This document shows positions 42,327 to 52,100 of a stretch of DNA of 64,000 nt, piece by piece. The position numbers were made by a program, and so were the translations under genes. The stretch is taken from contig JAIUOC010000011.1 of NCBI GenBank assembly GCA_020161265.1, forward strand, positions 1 through 64,000, written 5' to 3'. This stretch comes from Chloroflexota bacterium (GTDB taxonomy: Bacteria > Chloroflexota > Chloroflexia > Chloroflexales > Herpetosiphonaceae). Under the pieces are notes generated by a model. That model did not search any database and was not told where the DNA came from. It worked only from the letters and a program-made list of their open reading frames with translations. Each line of letters starts with the position of its first letter. Within the stretch, counting starts at the first letter, position 1.

Positions 42327-43529
42327 CTACGTTCTCAAAAAACCACTGAACAACTCAACCAACTGCTGAGCTAGTTCAGTTTTAGCTTGGCGGCCAAAAT
42401 CCCAGCGCTGGCCGTTGCGATGAAACACGGTTACGGCGTTATCGCTGGCCCCAAGCGCGGTACGGGCATCGTTGGCAACAATCGCATCAAGCCCTTTGCG
42501 CGTAAGTTTGGCTTGGGCATACTGCTCAAGATCGTGAGTTTCAGCAGCAAAGCCGATTTTTACAAAGCCAGTATGCTCTTTGAGGCTGGCCAGAATATCG
42601 GTGGTTTGGGTCAGTTGCAAACTCAGGGATTGTTCGGCTTGCTCAGTTTTTTTGATTTTATTATCGGCCACACTCACAGGCCGATAATCGGCGACCGCGG
42701 CAGCCATAATCAACAGATCGCAGCCTTGGTTAATTTCGTGATGCAAGGTATCGTGCATGGCGGCGGCGCTTTCGGCATAGATGTGCTGCGTGCCAAGCGG
42801 CGGGGTGGCACTAGCTGCGCCGATAATCAAGCGTACATCTGCGCCAGCATCACGGGCGGCGGCGGCCAAGGCAAAGCCCATCGCGCCCGATGAGCGATTG
42901 CCGATGAAGCGCACTGGATCGATCGCCTCGTGCGTTCCGCCAGCAGTGATAATCAACCGTTTGCCAGCTAATACCCCAAAACGCCGACCCAAGGCCAAAC
43001 GAATCTCAGCCTCGATCTGATCGATCTCCGCTAGCCGACCAACCCCGACCATTGGCTCGGCCATACGCCCAGCAGTTGGGGGAATTATTTGGAAACCACG
43101 GCTTTGCAAGGTTGCAACATTGGCTTGGGTAGCAGGATTCGCCCACATATTCACATTCATCGCCGGAGCTAGCAAGATTGGCGCACGCGAAGCCAGTACG
43201 GTGGTGGTCAGCATATCATCGCTCATCCCCATGGCCAGCCGGGCAATTGTGTTGGCAGTGGCAGGCGCGATGATGATCAGATCAGCCCGATCGCCAATCG
43301 TCACATGGCCAATATCGGTTTGTTCGGAGAGTTGCCACATATCCGTATACACTGGGCGATGGGTTAATGCGCCAAAGGTCAAGGGTGTGACAAATTTGGT
43401 AGCTTCTTCAGTCATCACCACATCGACCAACGCCCCTGCTAGGCTCAAATTGCGTGCTAACTGCACGACCTTGTAGGCTGCAATTCCGCCTGTTACGCCT
43501 AGCACAATCCGCCGATCAACCAAGGTCAT
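42327..43529 (-). CDS. coaBC: Bifunctional phosphopantothenoylcysteine decarboxylase/synthase
   Basis: A 400-residue CoA-biosynthesis enzyme. The N-terminal flavin (CoaC) half has GVTGGIAAYK, the catalytic His75 in DIGHVTIGD and the PAMNVNMW loop. The C-terminal CoaB half (about 185-400) has ITAGGTHEAIDPVRFIGN and the AAVADYRP and KIKK motifs. The loop that carries the decarboxylase Cys in E. coli (ACGD) reads GRMAEPMVGVG, so the Cys position is Glu158. Start ATG 43529 with GAGGAA upstream. Confidence 0.93.
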   Translation of the reverse strand: MTLVDRRIVLGVTGGIAAYKVVQLARNLSLAGALVDVVMTEEATKFVTPLTFGALTHRPVYTDMWQLSEQTDIGHVTIGDRADLIIIAPATANTIARLAMGMSDDMLTTTVLASRAPILLAPAMNVNMWANPATQANVATLQSRGFQIIPPTAGRMAEPMVGVGRLAEIDQIEAEIRLALGRRFGVLAGKRLIITAGGTHEAIDPVRFIGNRSSGAMGFALAAAARDAGADVRLIIGAASATPPLGTQHIYAESAAAMHDTLHHEINQGCDLLIMAAAVADYRPVSVADNKIKKTEQAEQSLSLQLTQTTDILASLKEHTGFVKIGFAAETHDLEQYAQAKLTRKGLDAIVANDARTALGASDNAVTVFHRNGQRWDFGRQAKTELAQQLVELFSGFLRT

Positions 43530-43602
43530 GGTAAATTCCTCAATGAGCTAAGGCTGGCCACTGTGCTAAGCTAAAACCGCAACAATGACCCGCCCTTGCA
43601 AC

Positions 43603-45360
43603 CTATTTAAACAATGGCGTACCGAGCCATGTCGCTGCTTGTTGGCGTTGGCTAGCGCTTGGTTGGCTCACCAAGGTTAGGCTCAAGAAATCAGGGTTAG
43701 GTTGGCTGAATGTCACGGGCAAGTGCAATAATTCATCACGGCGAAAGAAGCTTAATTGCACGGTTGCGCCAATTGGATAATCGGCTAGCCGCTTATTCAA
43801 GCCATCTTCATCGATGCGCCAACCATCGAGCGCAATCAATTCATCGCCAGCAGCCAAACCAGCCCGATCAGCATCGCCGCCATCGAGCACATGGGTAATT
43901 TGCACCCGACCATCAACAGCTTTGCTGCGAATCCCAAGCTGGGGCCGTGGATTGCCTTGCGCATCACGATCTTTATAATTCCATTGCAATTGCAAGCCAA
44001 CCGTGGCAAAGGCTTCGGCGTAGGGCAACTCGCTTAATCCATCGATATAATTGGCGAAATAGTCACTCCAATCGCTGCCTGTGAGTGCTTGCAAGGCTTG
44101 CTGCATGCCATCGGCTTCGGGAATCCCTGGGCCAGTGATTGGATACGTCCGATAGAGATAGCGAATCAAATCATCAAGCGATTGCTGACCATTGCTCCGT
44201 TCGCGCAATTGCATATCGAGCACCAATGCCGCCAACCCACCCTTGAGATAATACGAAACAGTGGTGTTTGGCGTTGATTCATCGGGTCGATAGAACTTGA
44301 TCCAAGCATCGAATGAGGAACTGCTCAGACTATGCACCAAGCGGCCAGGAATATTTTGCAGGGTTGTAATATCATCGGCCAAGCGCTCAAGGTAGCGTTG
44401 AGGAGTCATCAAGCCTGCGCGAACCAACATCAAATCGGTGTAGTATTCGGTGAAACCTTCCATGACCCACAACAAACGGGTGTAATTTTCGCGGGTGTAA
44501 TCGAAGGGGCCAAGCGGGGCAGCCCGTAGCCGTTTGACATTCCATGTATGAAAAAACTCATGGGCAATCAGGCCTTGAGCGCGTTCATAGGTTTTGCTAG
44601 GCTTGAAAACATGGCGTGGCAGCAAGAGCGAGGTTGAATTACGATGCTCTAAGCCACCGTAAGTATTGGCTCCAGCCAGCAGCACGATAAACAAATAATA
44701 ATCATAGGGCAAATCGCCCCAGAAGGCATGCTCAGTTTCAACAATTTGCTTGGTGTCGGCCAGCACTTGCTCGATATCTTCGTTGCCATGACCCCAAACT
44801 ACCACTTCGTGAGCTTTTTCGGCTACGTCAAAGCGATAACGGCGCAATTCGCCAACCTCAAACGGACAATCCATCAATTCATCTAAATCGTTGGTGCCGT
44901 AGCGACCATCGGCCAACTGCGGCAAGCCTGTGGCAATCTCCCAAGTGCTTGGTAGTTCAAGTCGCACGTGGTACTGACAATACTGATATTCGGGCAAATA
45001 AAGCAAGGTGGCGGCTGGCACGATATGCGCGTGAGTTGCATCGATGTGATTGGTACGCACAGTCAATTCATAGCCATAGACTTGATAGGTTACGGTGATC
45101 GCACTGGCTCCATTGGTTTGTACCTGCCATGTCAGGCGATCAGTTTTATGAATAGCCAGCGCTTGACCATCGGCACGAGCCTCGACAAAACGCAAATGGC
45201 GGGCATATTCACGGAGCAGATACGAGCCTGGTGTCCATGCTGGCAATTGCAACGACGTTTCAGAACCCGTTAAACCCTCAATCCGCAATGTAACGTTGAT
45301 GATATGGCGTTGAGGTTGAGGAATCGCGAGGGTGTAATCAAGGACAACAGACACAGGCAT
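43603..45360 (-). CDS. M61-family glycyl aminopeptidase-like metalloprotease with PDZ domain
   Basis: A 585-residue protein with an N-terminal beta domain (about 1-165), a thermolysin-like catalytic domain with the zinc motif HEFFH in AHEFFHTWNVKR and the third ligand Glu in EGFTEYY, and a C-terminal PDZ domain (about 480-560, AAGDELIALDG). No signal peptide is visible, so it may be cytoplasmic. Start ATG 45360 comes seven bases after the stop of a 53-residue membrane protein, with AAAGGAG bridging the two, so the genes are coupled. Confidence 0.88.
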   Translation of the reverse strand: MPVSVVLDYTLAIPQPQRHIINVTLRIEGLTGSETSLQLPAWTPGSYLLREYARHLRFVEARADGQALAIHKTDRLTWQVQTNGASAITVTYQVYGYELTVRTNHIDATHAHIVPAATLLYLPEYQYCQYHVRLELPSTWEIATGLPQLADGRYGTNDLDELMDCPFEVGELRRYRFDVAEKAHEVVVWGHGNEDIEQVLADTKQIVETEHAFWGDLPYDYYLFIVLLAGANTYGGLEHRNSTSLLLPRHVFKPSKTYERAQGLIAHEFFHTWNVKRLRAAPLGPFDYTRENYTRLLWVMEGFTEYYTDLMLVRAGLMTPQRYLERLADDITTLQNIPGRLVHSLSSSSFDAWIKFYRPDESTPNTTVSYYLKGGLAALVLDMQLRERSNGQQSLDDLIRYLYRTYPITGPGIPEADGMQQALQALTGSDWSDYFANYIDGLSELPYAEAFATVGLQLQWNYKDRDAQGNPRPQLGIRSKAVDGRVQITHVLDGGDADRAGLAAGDELIALDGWRIDEDGLNKRLADYPIGATVQLSFFRRDELLHLPVTFSQPNPDFLSLTLVSQPSASQRQQAATWLGTPLFK

Positions 45361-45366
45361 ACTCCT

Positions 45367-45528
45367 TTAATCGTTATCGGCAGCAACCGCATAGCCAATT
45401 GTGCTACCGGCAATCAAGAGACCAGCAGTGGTCAGCAACGGATCGTGTTTGGTGATAATCGCAATCACCAAGCCTAAAACACCCGCAAACCACGTGATCC
45501 GTGCAAGTAATAAAGCCTCACGGCGCAT
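45367..45528 (-). CDS. 53-residue membrane protein coupled to the M61 protease
   Basis: A short gene with a proper TAGGAG site eight bases before ATG 45528. The product begins MRREALLLAR, then has two hydrophobic stretches (about 11-26 and 31-49) separated by TKHDP, and ends AADND. It resembles a two-helix membrane protein with both ends likely on the same side. No family recognised. The stop codon (45367-45369) directly precedes the ribosome binding site of the M61 gene, which argues that the short frame is real. Confidence 0.68.
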   Translation of the reverse strand: MRREALLLARITWFAGVLGLVIAIITKHDPLLTTAGLLIAGSTIGYAVAADND

Positions 45529-45906
45529 GAGCAGAACTCCTATAAAAGTGAGTCGCTATCAGTGTAGCTTAAAATAACCCATCCAACAAAGTGGATCAGG
45601 GGTCAGGGGCTAGGGGTCAGGGTTCAGGGGCTAGAATTAACCGCGAAGGACACGAAGATGAGGCTCTAGGCTGAAGGCTATGGGCTATCGGAACAATTGT
45701 TGGCATTTCCAACCAATCTCCGCTAGCCAAGCGACATGTCTCCTTCGTGCGCTTCGTGTTCTTCGTGGATCAATCGCCGCATAGCCACATAAATAACTGG
45801 AGCCTGCCCCCTTACAAACGCTATTTGCATATTTTGAATATCTGGTCTACGCTTGCAGCCTTGACATGCATTTTAGTGATCAACGATCAGCGATGATCTT
45901 GCGAAT
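45529..45906. repeat. Composite intergenic repeat element
   Basis: No gene seen in this 378-base gap. From about 45596 it holds GGTCAGGGGCTAGGGG modules, then AACCGCGAAGGACACGAAG (45637-45655), a central CGGAACAATTGTTG (45689-45702) and a closing CTTCGTGTTCTTCGTGGATC (45752-45771). The same order of modules recurs at about 62172-62340, so this is a mobile or amplified element of roughly 150 bases with outward-facing complementary ends. Confidence 0.75.
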
Positions 45907-48111
45907 ATGATGAAACGATACACGCTGCATACCTGCATCATTTTGGCGGTTGCTTTGGGCCTGCGCCTCGCCACCTGGTGGCTTTTGCCCTATAACGATT
46001 GGATCAGTGACGAAGGCGAATACTGGGGCGCGGCCATCTGGCTAGCGCAAGGCCGCGAATTTCAGTTTTTCGATAGCTGGATCTGGACGCGTCCGCCGCT
46101 GTATATTAGTTTTTTGGCGGCACATATCAAGCTTTTTGGCAATAGCGCGTTGTGGGCTCCCCGCCTCAGTCAAGCCTTGATCAGCGTTTTGGGAGTTTGG
46201 CTGACCATGCGGATTGCCAAGCGGCTTGCTCCAACTGAACACCAAGCACGGGTTAGCTTAATTACTGGCTGGCTGATGGCGCTGGGCTATTCATTTGCCG
46301 CATTCAGCTATTTTATGCTTTCAGAAACGCTGTTTTTGAGCATCTTCTTGGCGGCAAATTTGTTGTTATTGCGCTGGGCTAGCACCCGCCATTGGCGCGA
46401 TTTGCTCTTGGCTGGGGTAACCTTTGGCTTTGCAGCCCTGACCCGAGCGATCATTTTAACCTGGCTGCCTTTACCTGCCTTGTGGATTGCTTGGCAAATC
46501 TGGCGCAATCAACGCCCACGCTGGCAAGCCATGATTAAACCAGTGCTTGGCTTTACGCTCAGCGTTTGTGTAATTGTCTTGCCGTGGACAGCCTTTGCAA
46601 CCAATCGTTGGAGCAACGGCGATGGCTTAATTTTGGTCGATACGACTGGTGGTTATAATTTTGCCCTCGGTGCGCAAATTGCCACGCCTGATGGCCGCAA
46701 TGGCACCCGCCTAGCCGAGATTTTGTGTGGTGGCAATGGCTTAGTTTGCCAAGGCTCGCAGGCAGCGCGGCAAAATCAAGCCTATGCCCAAGGGTTTGAG
46801 TGGCTGAGCGAAAATCCACAGCGCTTTATCAGCAAAACGGCGCTTGAATTATTAGATATTTTACAAGTACGCTTTGATAGCGCTGAACATTTGACCGATG
46901 GCTATGTTGATGGCCGCGTGCCAGTGCCGCATCTTTTGGGTCTATTGCTCGACGACACGCTGTATGTGGTGCTTGTAGGCTTGGCGGTGCTTGGGTTTTG
47001 GCGCAAGCAAGCGGTTGCTGGCAAAGGCTTGGTGCTGGGTTGGTTGGGCTATAACATTATTGTTGGCTCGTTGATTTTTGCGATTGCCCGTTTTCGTCAA
47101 CCGCTGATTCCCTTCGTGGTCATCTATGCAGCGTTGGCAATCGTGCAGTGGTCGCAAGCTTGGGCCAGCCGCCGTCAGCAGCATTATGCTTGGGCCAGTG
47201 CAGGCTTATTGTGGCTAATAGTATTGCCATCGTATCTGTATTTACCAGAATCGGTCGGGGTGCGCAGCGTTTGGCAAGATGTGCGCTTGGGCTTTGCTGG
47301 CGTGCAACAAGCCAACCAATGCCAGACAATTCGCGATCTATTGCAAGCTGGCGATTTAGTGGCAGCTCGCCAACTGCACGACCGCATTGATGCCGAGGGT
47401 CGCAGCGAAAATACTAGCGTTAGTGGCTATACTGGGCGGCGTTGTTTGGCCTTGATCAATGGTCAATTGCTCGAAGCCGAAGGTAAACCAGAACAAGCCT
47501 TGACTTTCTACCAACAGGCTAATCCCAAAAATAATCCGGTGCAATCGGCCCGCATTTTGATGCTCGAAGGCAATTTGCTGCAACGCCAAGGCCAAATTAG
47601 CGCAGCAGTCGCCCGTTTTAATTTCCGCGATGTCGAAATTATTAATGATCTGGCTTGGGCGTGGGATTATTTGACTGTTGTGCCAACCACCACCATCGAT
47701 CTTGGCTCTGGCTTGGATTATGGCTATGTGCGCGGTTTCTATCAGAGTGAGCATAATCAGCCAGATTTTCGTTGGAGCAGCCAAGCATCGGCTTTGCGTT
47801 TACCACAAGCGGCGACTGGTCAAGCTCAAACCTTGCGCTTACACCTGAATGGCTTTACCAACGATTGGCAACCAACCCGCATTAGCGTTAGCCTCAACGG
47901 CCAATTAATCGATAGTTATCAACTACAACCAACCTGGCATTGGCTCGAAATTGCTTTGCCCGCCCAAGCACAAGGCAGCGATTTACTGATTGAATTTGCT
48001 AGTAGCACCTTTGTCAGTGGCCCCGAAGATTTAGCAACGCGGGTCAGTTCGCGGGCATCCGATCCATTGCGTTTATTGGGTTTTCAGCTTGATCGGGTCG
48101 AAGTTAAATAA
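45907..48111 (+). CDS. GT39-like membrane glycosyltransferase with C-terminal soluble domains
   Basis: A 734-residue protein. About eleven membrane helices fill residues 8-455, with the GT-C acidic motif SDEGEYW in the first loop and TRPPLY shortly after, as in ArnT/PMT-like enzymes. The C-terminal ~270 residues hold a short TPR-like helical part (EGKPEQALTFYQQANP, GQISAAVARFNF) and a beta-sandwich (LRLHLNGFTNDWQPTRISVS, LLIEFASSTFVSG). It may glycosylate lipids or surface proteins. Two consecutive ATG codons lie at 45907 and 45910; either could be the start. Confidence 0.8.
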   Translation: MMKRYTLHTCIILAVALGLRLATWWLLPYNDWISDEGEYWGAAIWLAQGREFQFFDSWIWTRPPLYISFLAAHIKLFGNSALWAPRLSQALISVLGVWLTMRIAKRLAPTEHQARVSLITGWLMALGYSFAAFSYFMLSETLFLSIFLAANLLLLRWASTRHWRDLLLAGVTFGFAALTRAIILTWLPLPALWIAWQIWRNQRPRWQAMIKPVLGFTLSVCVIVLPWTAFATNRWSNGDGLILVDTTGGYNFALGAQIATPDGRNGTRLAEILCGGNGLVCQGSQAARQNQAYAQGFEWLSENPQRFISKTALELLDILQVRFDSAEHLTDGYVDGRVPVPHLLGLLLDDTLYVVLVGLAVLGFWRKQAVAGKGLVLGWLGYNIIVGSLIFAIARFRQPLIPFVVIYAALAIVQWSQAWASRRQQHYAWASAGLLWLIVLPSYLYLPESVGVRSVWQDVRLGFAGVQQANQCQTIRDLLQAGDLVAARQLHDRIDAEGRSENTSVSGYTGRRCLALINGQLLEAEGKPEQALTFYQQANPKNNPVQSARILMLEGNLLQRQGQISAAVARFNFRDVEIINDLAWAWDYLTVVPTTTIDLGSGLDYGYVRGFYQSEHNQPDFRWSSQASALRLPQAATGQAQTLRLHLNGFTNDWQPTRISVSLNGQLIDSYQLQPTWHWLEIALPAQAQGSDLLIEFASSTFVSGPEDLATRVSSRASDPLRLLGFQLDRVEVK

Positions 48112-48143
48112 AAAAGCCTTGGGATGTTTAGCCATCCCAAGGC
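48110..48143 (-). terminator. Terminator shared by ndk and the convergent glycosyltransferase
   Basis: GCCTTGGGATG (48116-48126) and CATCCCAAGGC (48133-48143) form an 11-base-pair stem with a 6-base loop. On the minus strand six T follow, so it ends the ndk transcript; the plus strand has no T-run. Confidence 0.88.
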
Positions 48144-48159
48144 GCATCAACGAGCTAGA

Positions 48160-48609
48160 TTACTCGGTAATCCATTGATCGACTGAGCGTTCTGAGCGGA
48201 TCAATTCTTCGCTGCTGAAGAACAAGGCCACTTCATGTTCGCCATTTTCAGGTGAGTCTGAGGCGTGGATCAAGTTGCGCCCGATGTTCACACCAAAATC
48301 GCCACGGATCGTGCCAGGGGCAGCCTTGACGGGATTGGTTGCGCCAACAGTTGAGCGCACAATTTCGATCACATCTTTGCCTTCAACTGCAACAACCAGC
48401 ACTGGGCCTGAGGTAATGTATGAAACCAAGCCAGCGAAAAATGGCTTGCCTTCGTGTACGCCATAGTGCTTGTGGGCCAAATCGCTGCTAACTTGCGACA
48501 ATTTGATGCCGATAAATTTCAAGCCGCGAGCTTCCAAGCGGGTCAAAATTGGCCCAATTAAACCACGTTGAACTGCATCAGGCTTTAAGATGATCAATGA
48601 CTTTTCCAC
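48160..48609 (-). CDS. ndk: Nucleoside diphosphate kinase
   Basis: A 149-residue enzyme that equilibrates nucleoside di- and triphosphates through a phosphohistidine. KPDAVQRGLIG near the N-terminus and NLIHASDSPENGEHE with active His115 are present (Ala116 replaces the more usual Gly). The start is GTG 48609, with GGAGG about ten bases upstream. Confidence 0.96.
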   Translation of the reverse strand: MEKSLIILKPDAVQRGLIGPILTRLEARGLKFIGIKLSQVSSDLAHKHYGVHEGKPFFAGLVSYITSGPVLVVAVEGKDVIEIVRSTVGATNPVKAAPGTIRGDFGVNIGRNLIHASDSPENGEHEVALFFSSEELIRSERSVDQWITE

Positions 48610-48698
48610 AGGGAAATGCCTCCATTATGCTTGGTTAATCAAAGAAAGAATCGTTTACACGACCGTGGGCATTGTAGCATATTTAGCCAAGCGGCCAT

Positions 48699-48732
48699 AA
48701 AAAAAGCGAGCCACCAATCAAGGTGACTCGCT
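48699..48732 (-). terminator. Terminator after the roadblock gene
   Basis: On the minus strand GCGAGTCACC (48731-48722) pairs with GGTGGCTCGC (48715-48706) with one mismatch, followed by seven T. It ends the TPR-roadblock operon. Confidence 0.85.
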
Positions 48733-48751
48733 CAACAAACCGCCAACAGGC

Positions 48752-49099
48752 CTAAATCGGCACTGCCTTGCTAATATTTTTGGCAGCGCGGCGCATTTCA
48801 ATCTTGACCAAACCAAGATTAACCATTCGTTGCGTTACCACAGTCAGAATAACATCACGAGCTTCGAGCAACAGAATCGAACCATCTTTGGCATCAATAA
48901 TTGCATCAACCAACGTGCCAATCCCAATCCGTTTGGTCGCTTTATCAATTTCGCCGAATACTGCTGCCGACATCGCGCCCAATACTTCAGCATCTTCATC
49001 TTCGATTAAAGTGCTGGCGATAACCAAACCATCGCGGCCCACTAAGAGGCTGCCGATAACCCCTTCAACCCGAATTAAGTCCTCAACGATATGACGCAT
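48752..49099 (-). CDS. Roadblock/LC7 domain protein (MglB-like)
   Basis: A 115-residue single-domain protein with the roadblock pattern: EDLIRVEGVIGSLLVGRDG, a long central helix (AEVLGAMSAAVFGEIDKATK) and a closing beta-strand ILLLEARDVILTVVT. In Myxococcus and Thermus, MglB of this fold is the GAP of the small GTPase MglA and controls polarity and gliding. No MglA-like GTPase is in the window. The gene follows the giant TPR protein by 32 bases on the same strand, so they are probably one operon. Start ATG 49099 with AAAGG. Confidence 0.88.
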   Translation of the reverse strand: MRHIVEDLIRVEGVIGSLLVGRDGLVIASTLIEDEDAEVLGAMSAAVFGEIDKATKRIGIGTLVDAIIDAKDGSILLLEARDVILTVVTQRMVNLGLVKIEMRRAAKNISKAVPI

Positions 49100-49131
49100 A
49101 GGGTCTAGCCTTTCTTCAGTTGCTTGGTGCG

Positions 49132-52100
49132 TTAACGACGTGGTTTATTTAGCACCCAGCCATACTCATCCATCGCTTCACGCCAGCGTCCTTGCTTAGA
49201 ATAGGCATCACCTAAAGCACGGTGCAGCCGTTGGAGCAAGCCTGGATCATCGTGCGACTCAATCAGATCTTGCAGATCATCAACTACTTGATCCATCAGT
49301 TGATTTTGTTTAATCAGCCGTTTGTATTCGTTTAAGGCTTGATCAACCGAGGCGGTCTGACTAATCATCCGCGCCAAGGCCATTCGCAAGCCATGGTTGT
49401 TTGGGTCGGCCTCAAGTTGTTGGTAGTATTCGCTAAAGTCTGGGCCATCGCCGCCAGCACTGCCACTGCTTGGCGTAACCGTCGGGCTAGCCACAGGTGC
49501 TGCTGCTACTGGTGTTGGTGTTTGAGCCACCACGGGCGAGGTTTCAACCACCGGCGTTTCAGCCGCTGGTTTTGGTTCACGGCGTGGCGAGACGTTATAC
49601 AACGGTGCACGTGGGCGTTGCTCTTCTTCACGTGGCCGTGATGAAACTGGATACAACGGAGCACGTTTGTTATCGGCCTCTGGCTCAACTTTGGGCGTAG
49701 GTGTGGCGATAATTGCCGGTGGTGTTTCGACAATTGCAGGCGGCGTTGGCACGACCACAACTGGCGCAGCCTCAACCACTGGCTCGGCTGGCGACTCGAT
49801 TATGGCAATTTCATCGTCGCTCAAACCCAAATCTTCCCACGAGAATGGAGTCATTTCGGGTTCGGCTGGCGCTGCTTCGACCACTGGCTCTGGTTCTGGC
49901 TCGGCACTTGGCAAAGCAAAATCGATACCCATCAATTCTTCTTCGCTCAGCTTCAAGCTTCGATCATCGTCGCCTTGTTGCAATGAGGCAATTTCATCAT
50001 CGTTCAAGCCCAAATCGGCTAGCGAGAATGGCGTGAGATCAGGTTCTAGCTCGCTGGCTGGTGCTTCGTTGCCTTCCAAAGCGGCAATTTCTTCGGCGCT
50101 CAAGCCTAGTTGATCAAAGGTGAAGGGCGACATATCAGGCTCTTCGGCTTCGATCTCTGGTTCAGCTGCGCTTGTACCTTCCAACGCGGCGATTTCTTCG
50201 GCACTCAAGCCCAAATCGGTCAGCGAGAACGGAGTCATTTCTGGCTCGGCTTCAGCTGTTGGCTGCTCTAGCTCGAAATTATCAAACGAGAATGGTGCGG
50301 GTTCTTCTGCCGCCACTTCGCTGGTTTCGCCATTCAACATCGCAATTTCTTCAGCGCTCAAGCCCAAATCGGTCAGCGAGAACGGAGTCATTTCTGGCTC
50401 GGCTTCAGCAGTTGGCTGCTCTAGCTCGAAATTATCAAATGAGAATGGCGCTGGTTCTTCTGCCGCCACTTCGCTGGTTTCGCCATTCAGCAGCGCGATT
50501 TCTTCAGCGCTCAAGCCCAAATCGGTCAGCGAGAACGGAGTCATTTCTGGCTCGGCGTCCGTTGCTGGTTGCTCTAGCTCGAAATTATCAAATGAGAATG
50601 GCGCTGGTTCTTCAGTCACCGCTTCGCTGGTTTCGCCATTCAACATCGCAATTTCTTCAGCGCTCAAGCCCAAATCGGTCAGCGAGAACGGAGTCATTTC
50701 TGGCTCGGCATCCGTTGCCGGTTGCTCTAGCTCGAAATTATCAAACGAGAATGGCGCTGGTTCTTCGGTTGCCGCTTCACTGGTTTCGCCATTCAACAGC
50801 GCGATTTCTTCGGCGCTCAAGCCCAAATCCGTCAGCGAGAACGGAGTCATTTCTGGCTCGGCATCCGTTGTCGGTTGCTCTAGCTCAAAATTATCGAATG
50901 AGAATGGCGCTGGTTCTTCGGTTGCCGCTTCACTGGTTTCGCCATTCAGCATCGCGATTTCTTCGGCGCTCAAGCCCAAATCCGTCAACGAGAACGGAGT
51001 CATTTCTGGCTCTGCGTCCGTTGCTGGTTGCTCTAGCTCAAAATTATCGAAGGAGAATGGTGCTGGTTCTTCTGCCGCCACTTCGCTGGTTTCGCCATTC
51101 AACATTGCAATTTCTTCAGCACTCAAGCCCAAATCAGTCAGCGAGAACGGAGTCATTTCTGGCTCGGCTTCGGCGCTGGGTTGCTCTAGCTCGAAATTAT
51201 CAAACGAGAATGGTGCTGGTTCTTCGGTTGCCACTTCGCTGGTTTCACCATTCAACATTGCAATTTCTTCAGCACTCAAGCCCAAATCCGTCAACGAGAA
51301 CGGAGTCATTTCTGGCTCGGCGTCCGTTGCTGGTTGCTCTAGCTCGAAATTATCGAAGGAGAATGGTGCGGGTTCTTCTGCCGCTGCTTCGCTGGTTTCA
51401 CCATTCAACATCGCGATTTCTTCGGCGCTCAAGCCCAAATCCGTCAGCGAGAACGGAGTCATTTCTGGCTCGGCGTCCGTTGCCGGTTGCTCTAGCTCGA
51501 AATTATCAAAGGAGAATGGTGCGGGTTCTTCGGTTGCCGCGTCGCTGGTTTCGCCATTCAACATCGCGATTTCTTCGGCGCTCAAGCCCAAATCCGTCAA
51601 CGAGAACGGAGTCATTTCTGGCTCGGCTTCGGCAGTTGGCTGGTCGAAATCGCCAGCAATGAAGTTTTCAAGTGGTTCTTCGGTTTCATAGGCTTCAGCC
51701 TCGTCACCAGAGAACTCCTCGTCCATATTAATTACTTCATCGCCATCGCGAATTTGAATACCATTATCGTGTAAGGCCAAAGCGATGCGGTCGATTTCCT
51801 CGGTTTGCGATTCAGGATCATCGAACTGATTGATGATATCGGTCAAATCGACATAGCCTTGCTCTTGGCCAATTCCCAAGAGCGCATCAAACACCGGGTC
51901 ATCGCTTTGATTTTGGCCAGCTTGCTCAATTGCCGCAATTTCCTCTGCTGATAAGCCAATATCGTTCAAGGAGAAGGGTTGTGAGCTATCGCTTAGTTCG
52001 CGCACTGGTTCTTCGTAAGCTTGAGGTTCTTGATCAAAGCCCAAATCATCGAGCGAGAAGGGCTGTAAACCACCATCGAAGCTAAATTCATCATCGGCGG

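Noticed and set aside
50221..51640. Possible CRISPR array from evenly spaced repeats at 153-base period
   Set aside because: Units are much too long, vary within, and encode in-frame protein repeats.
50120..51691. Plus-strand open frames of 523 and 496 codons across the repeat region
   Set aside because: They lie opposite the 153-base coding repeats; their Ser/Asn/Lys- or Arg/Ser/Pro-rich periodic products simply mirror the repeat, and the minus-strand frame has TPR domains, a promoter and a ribosome binding site.
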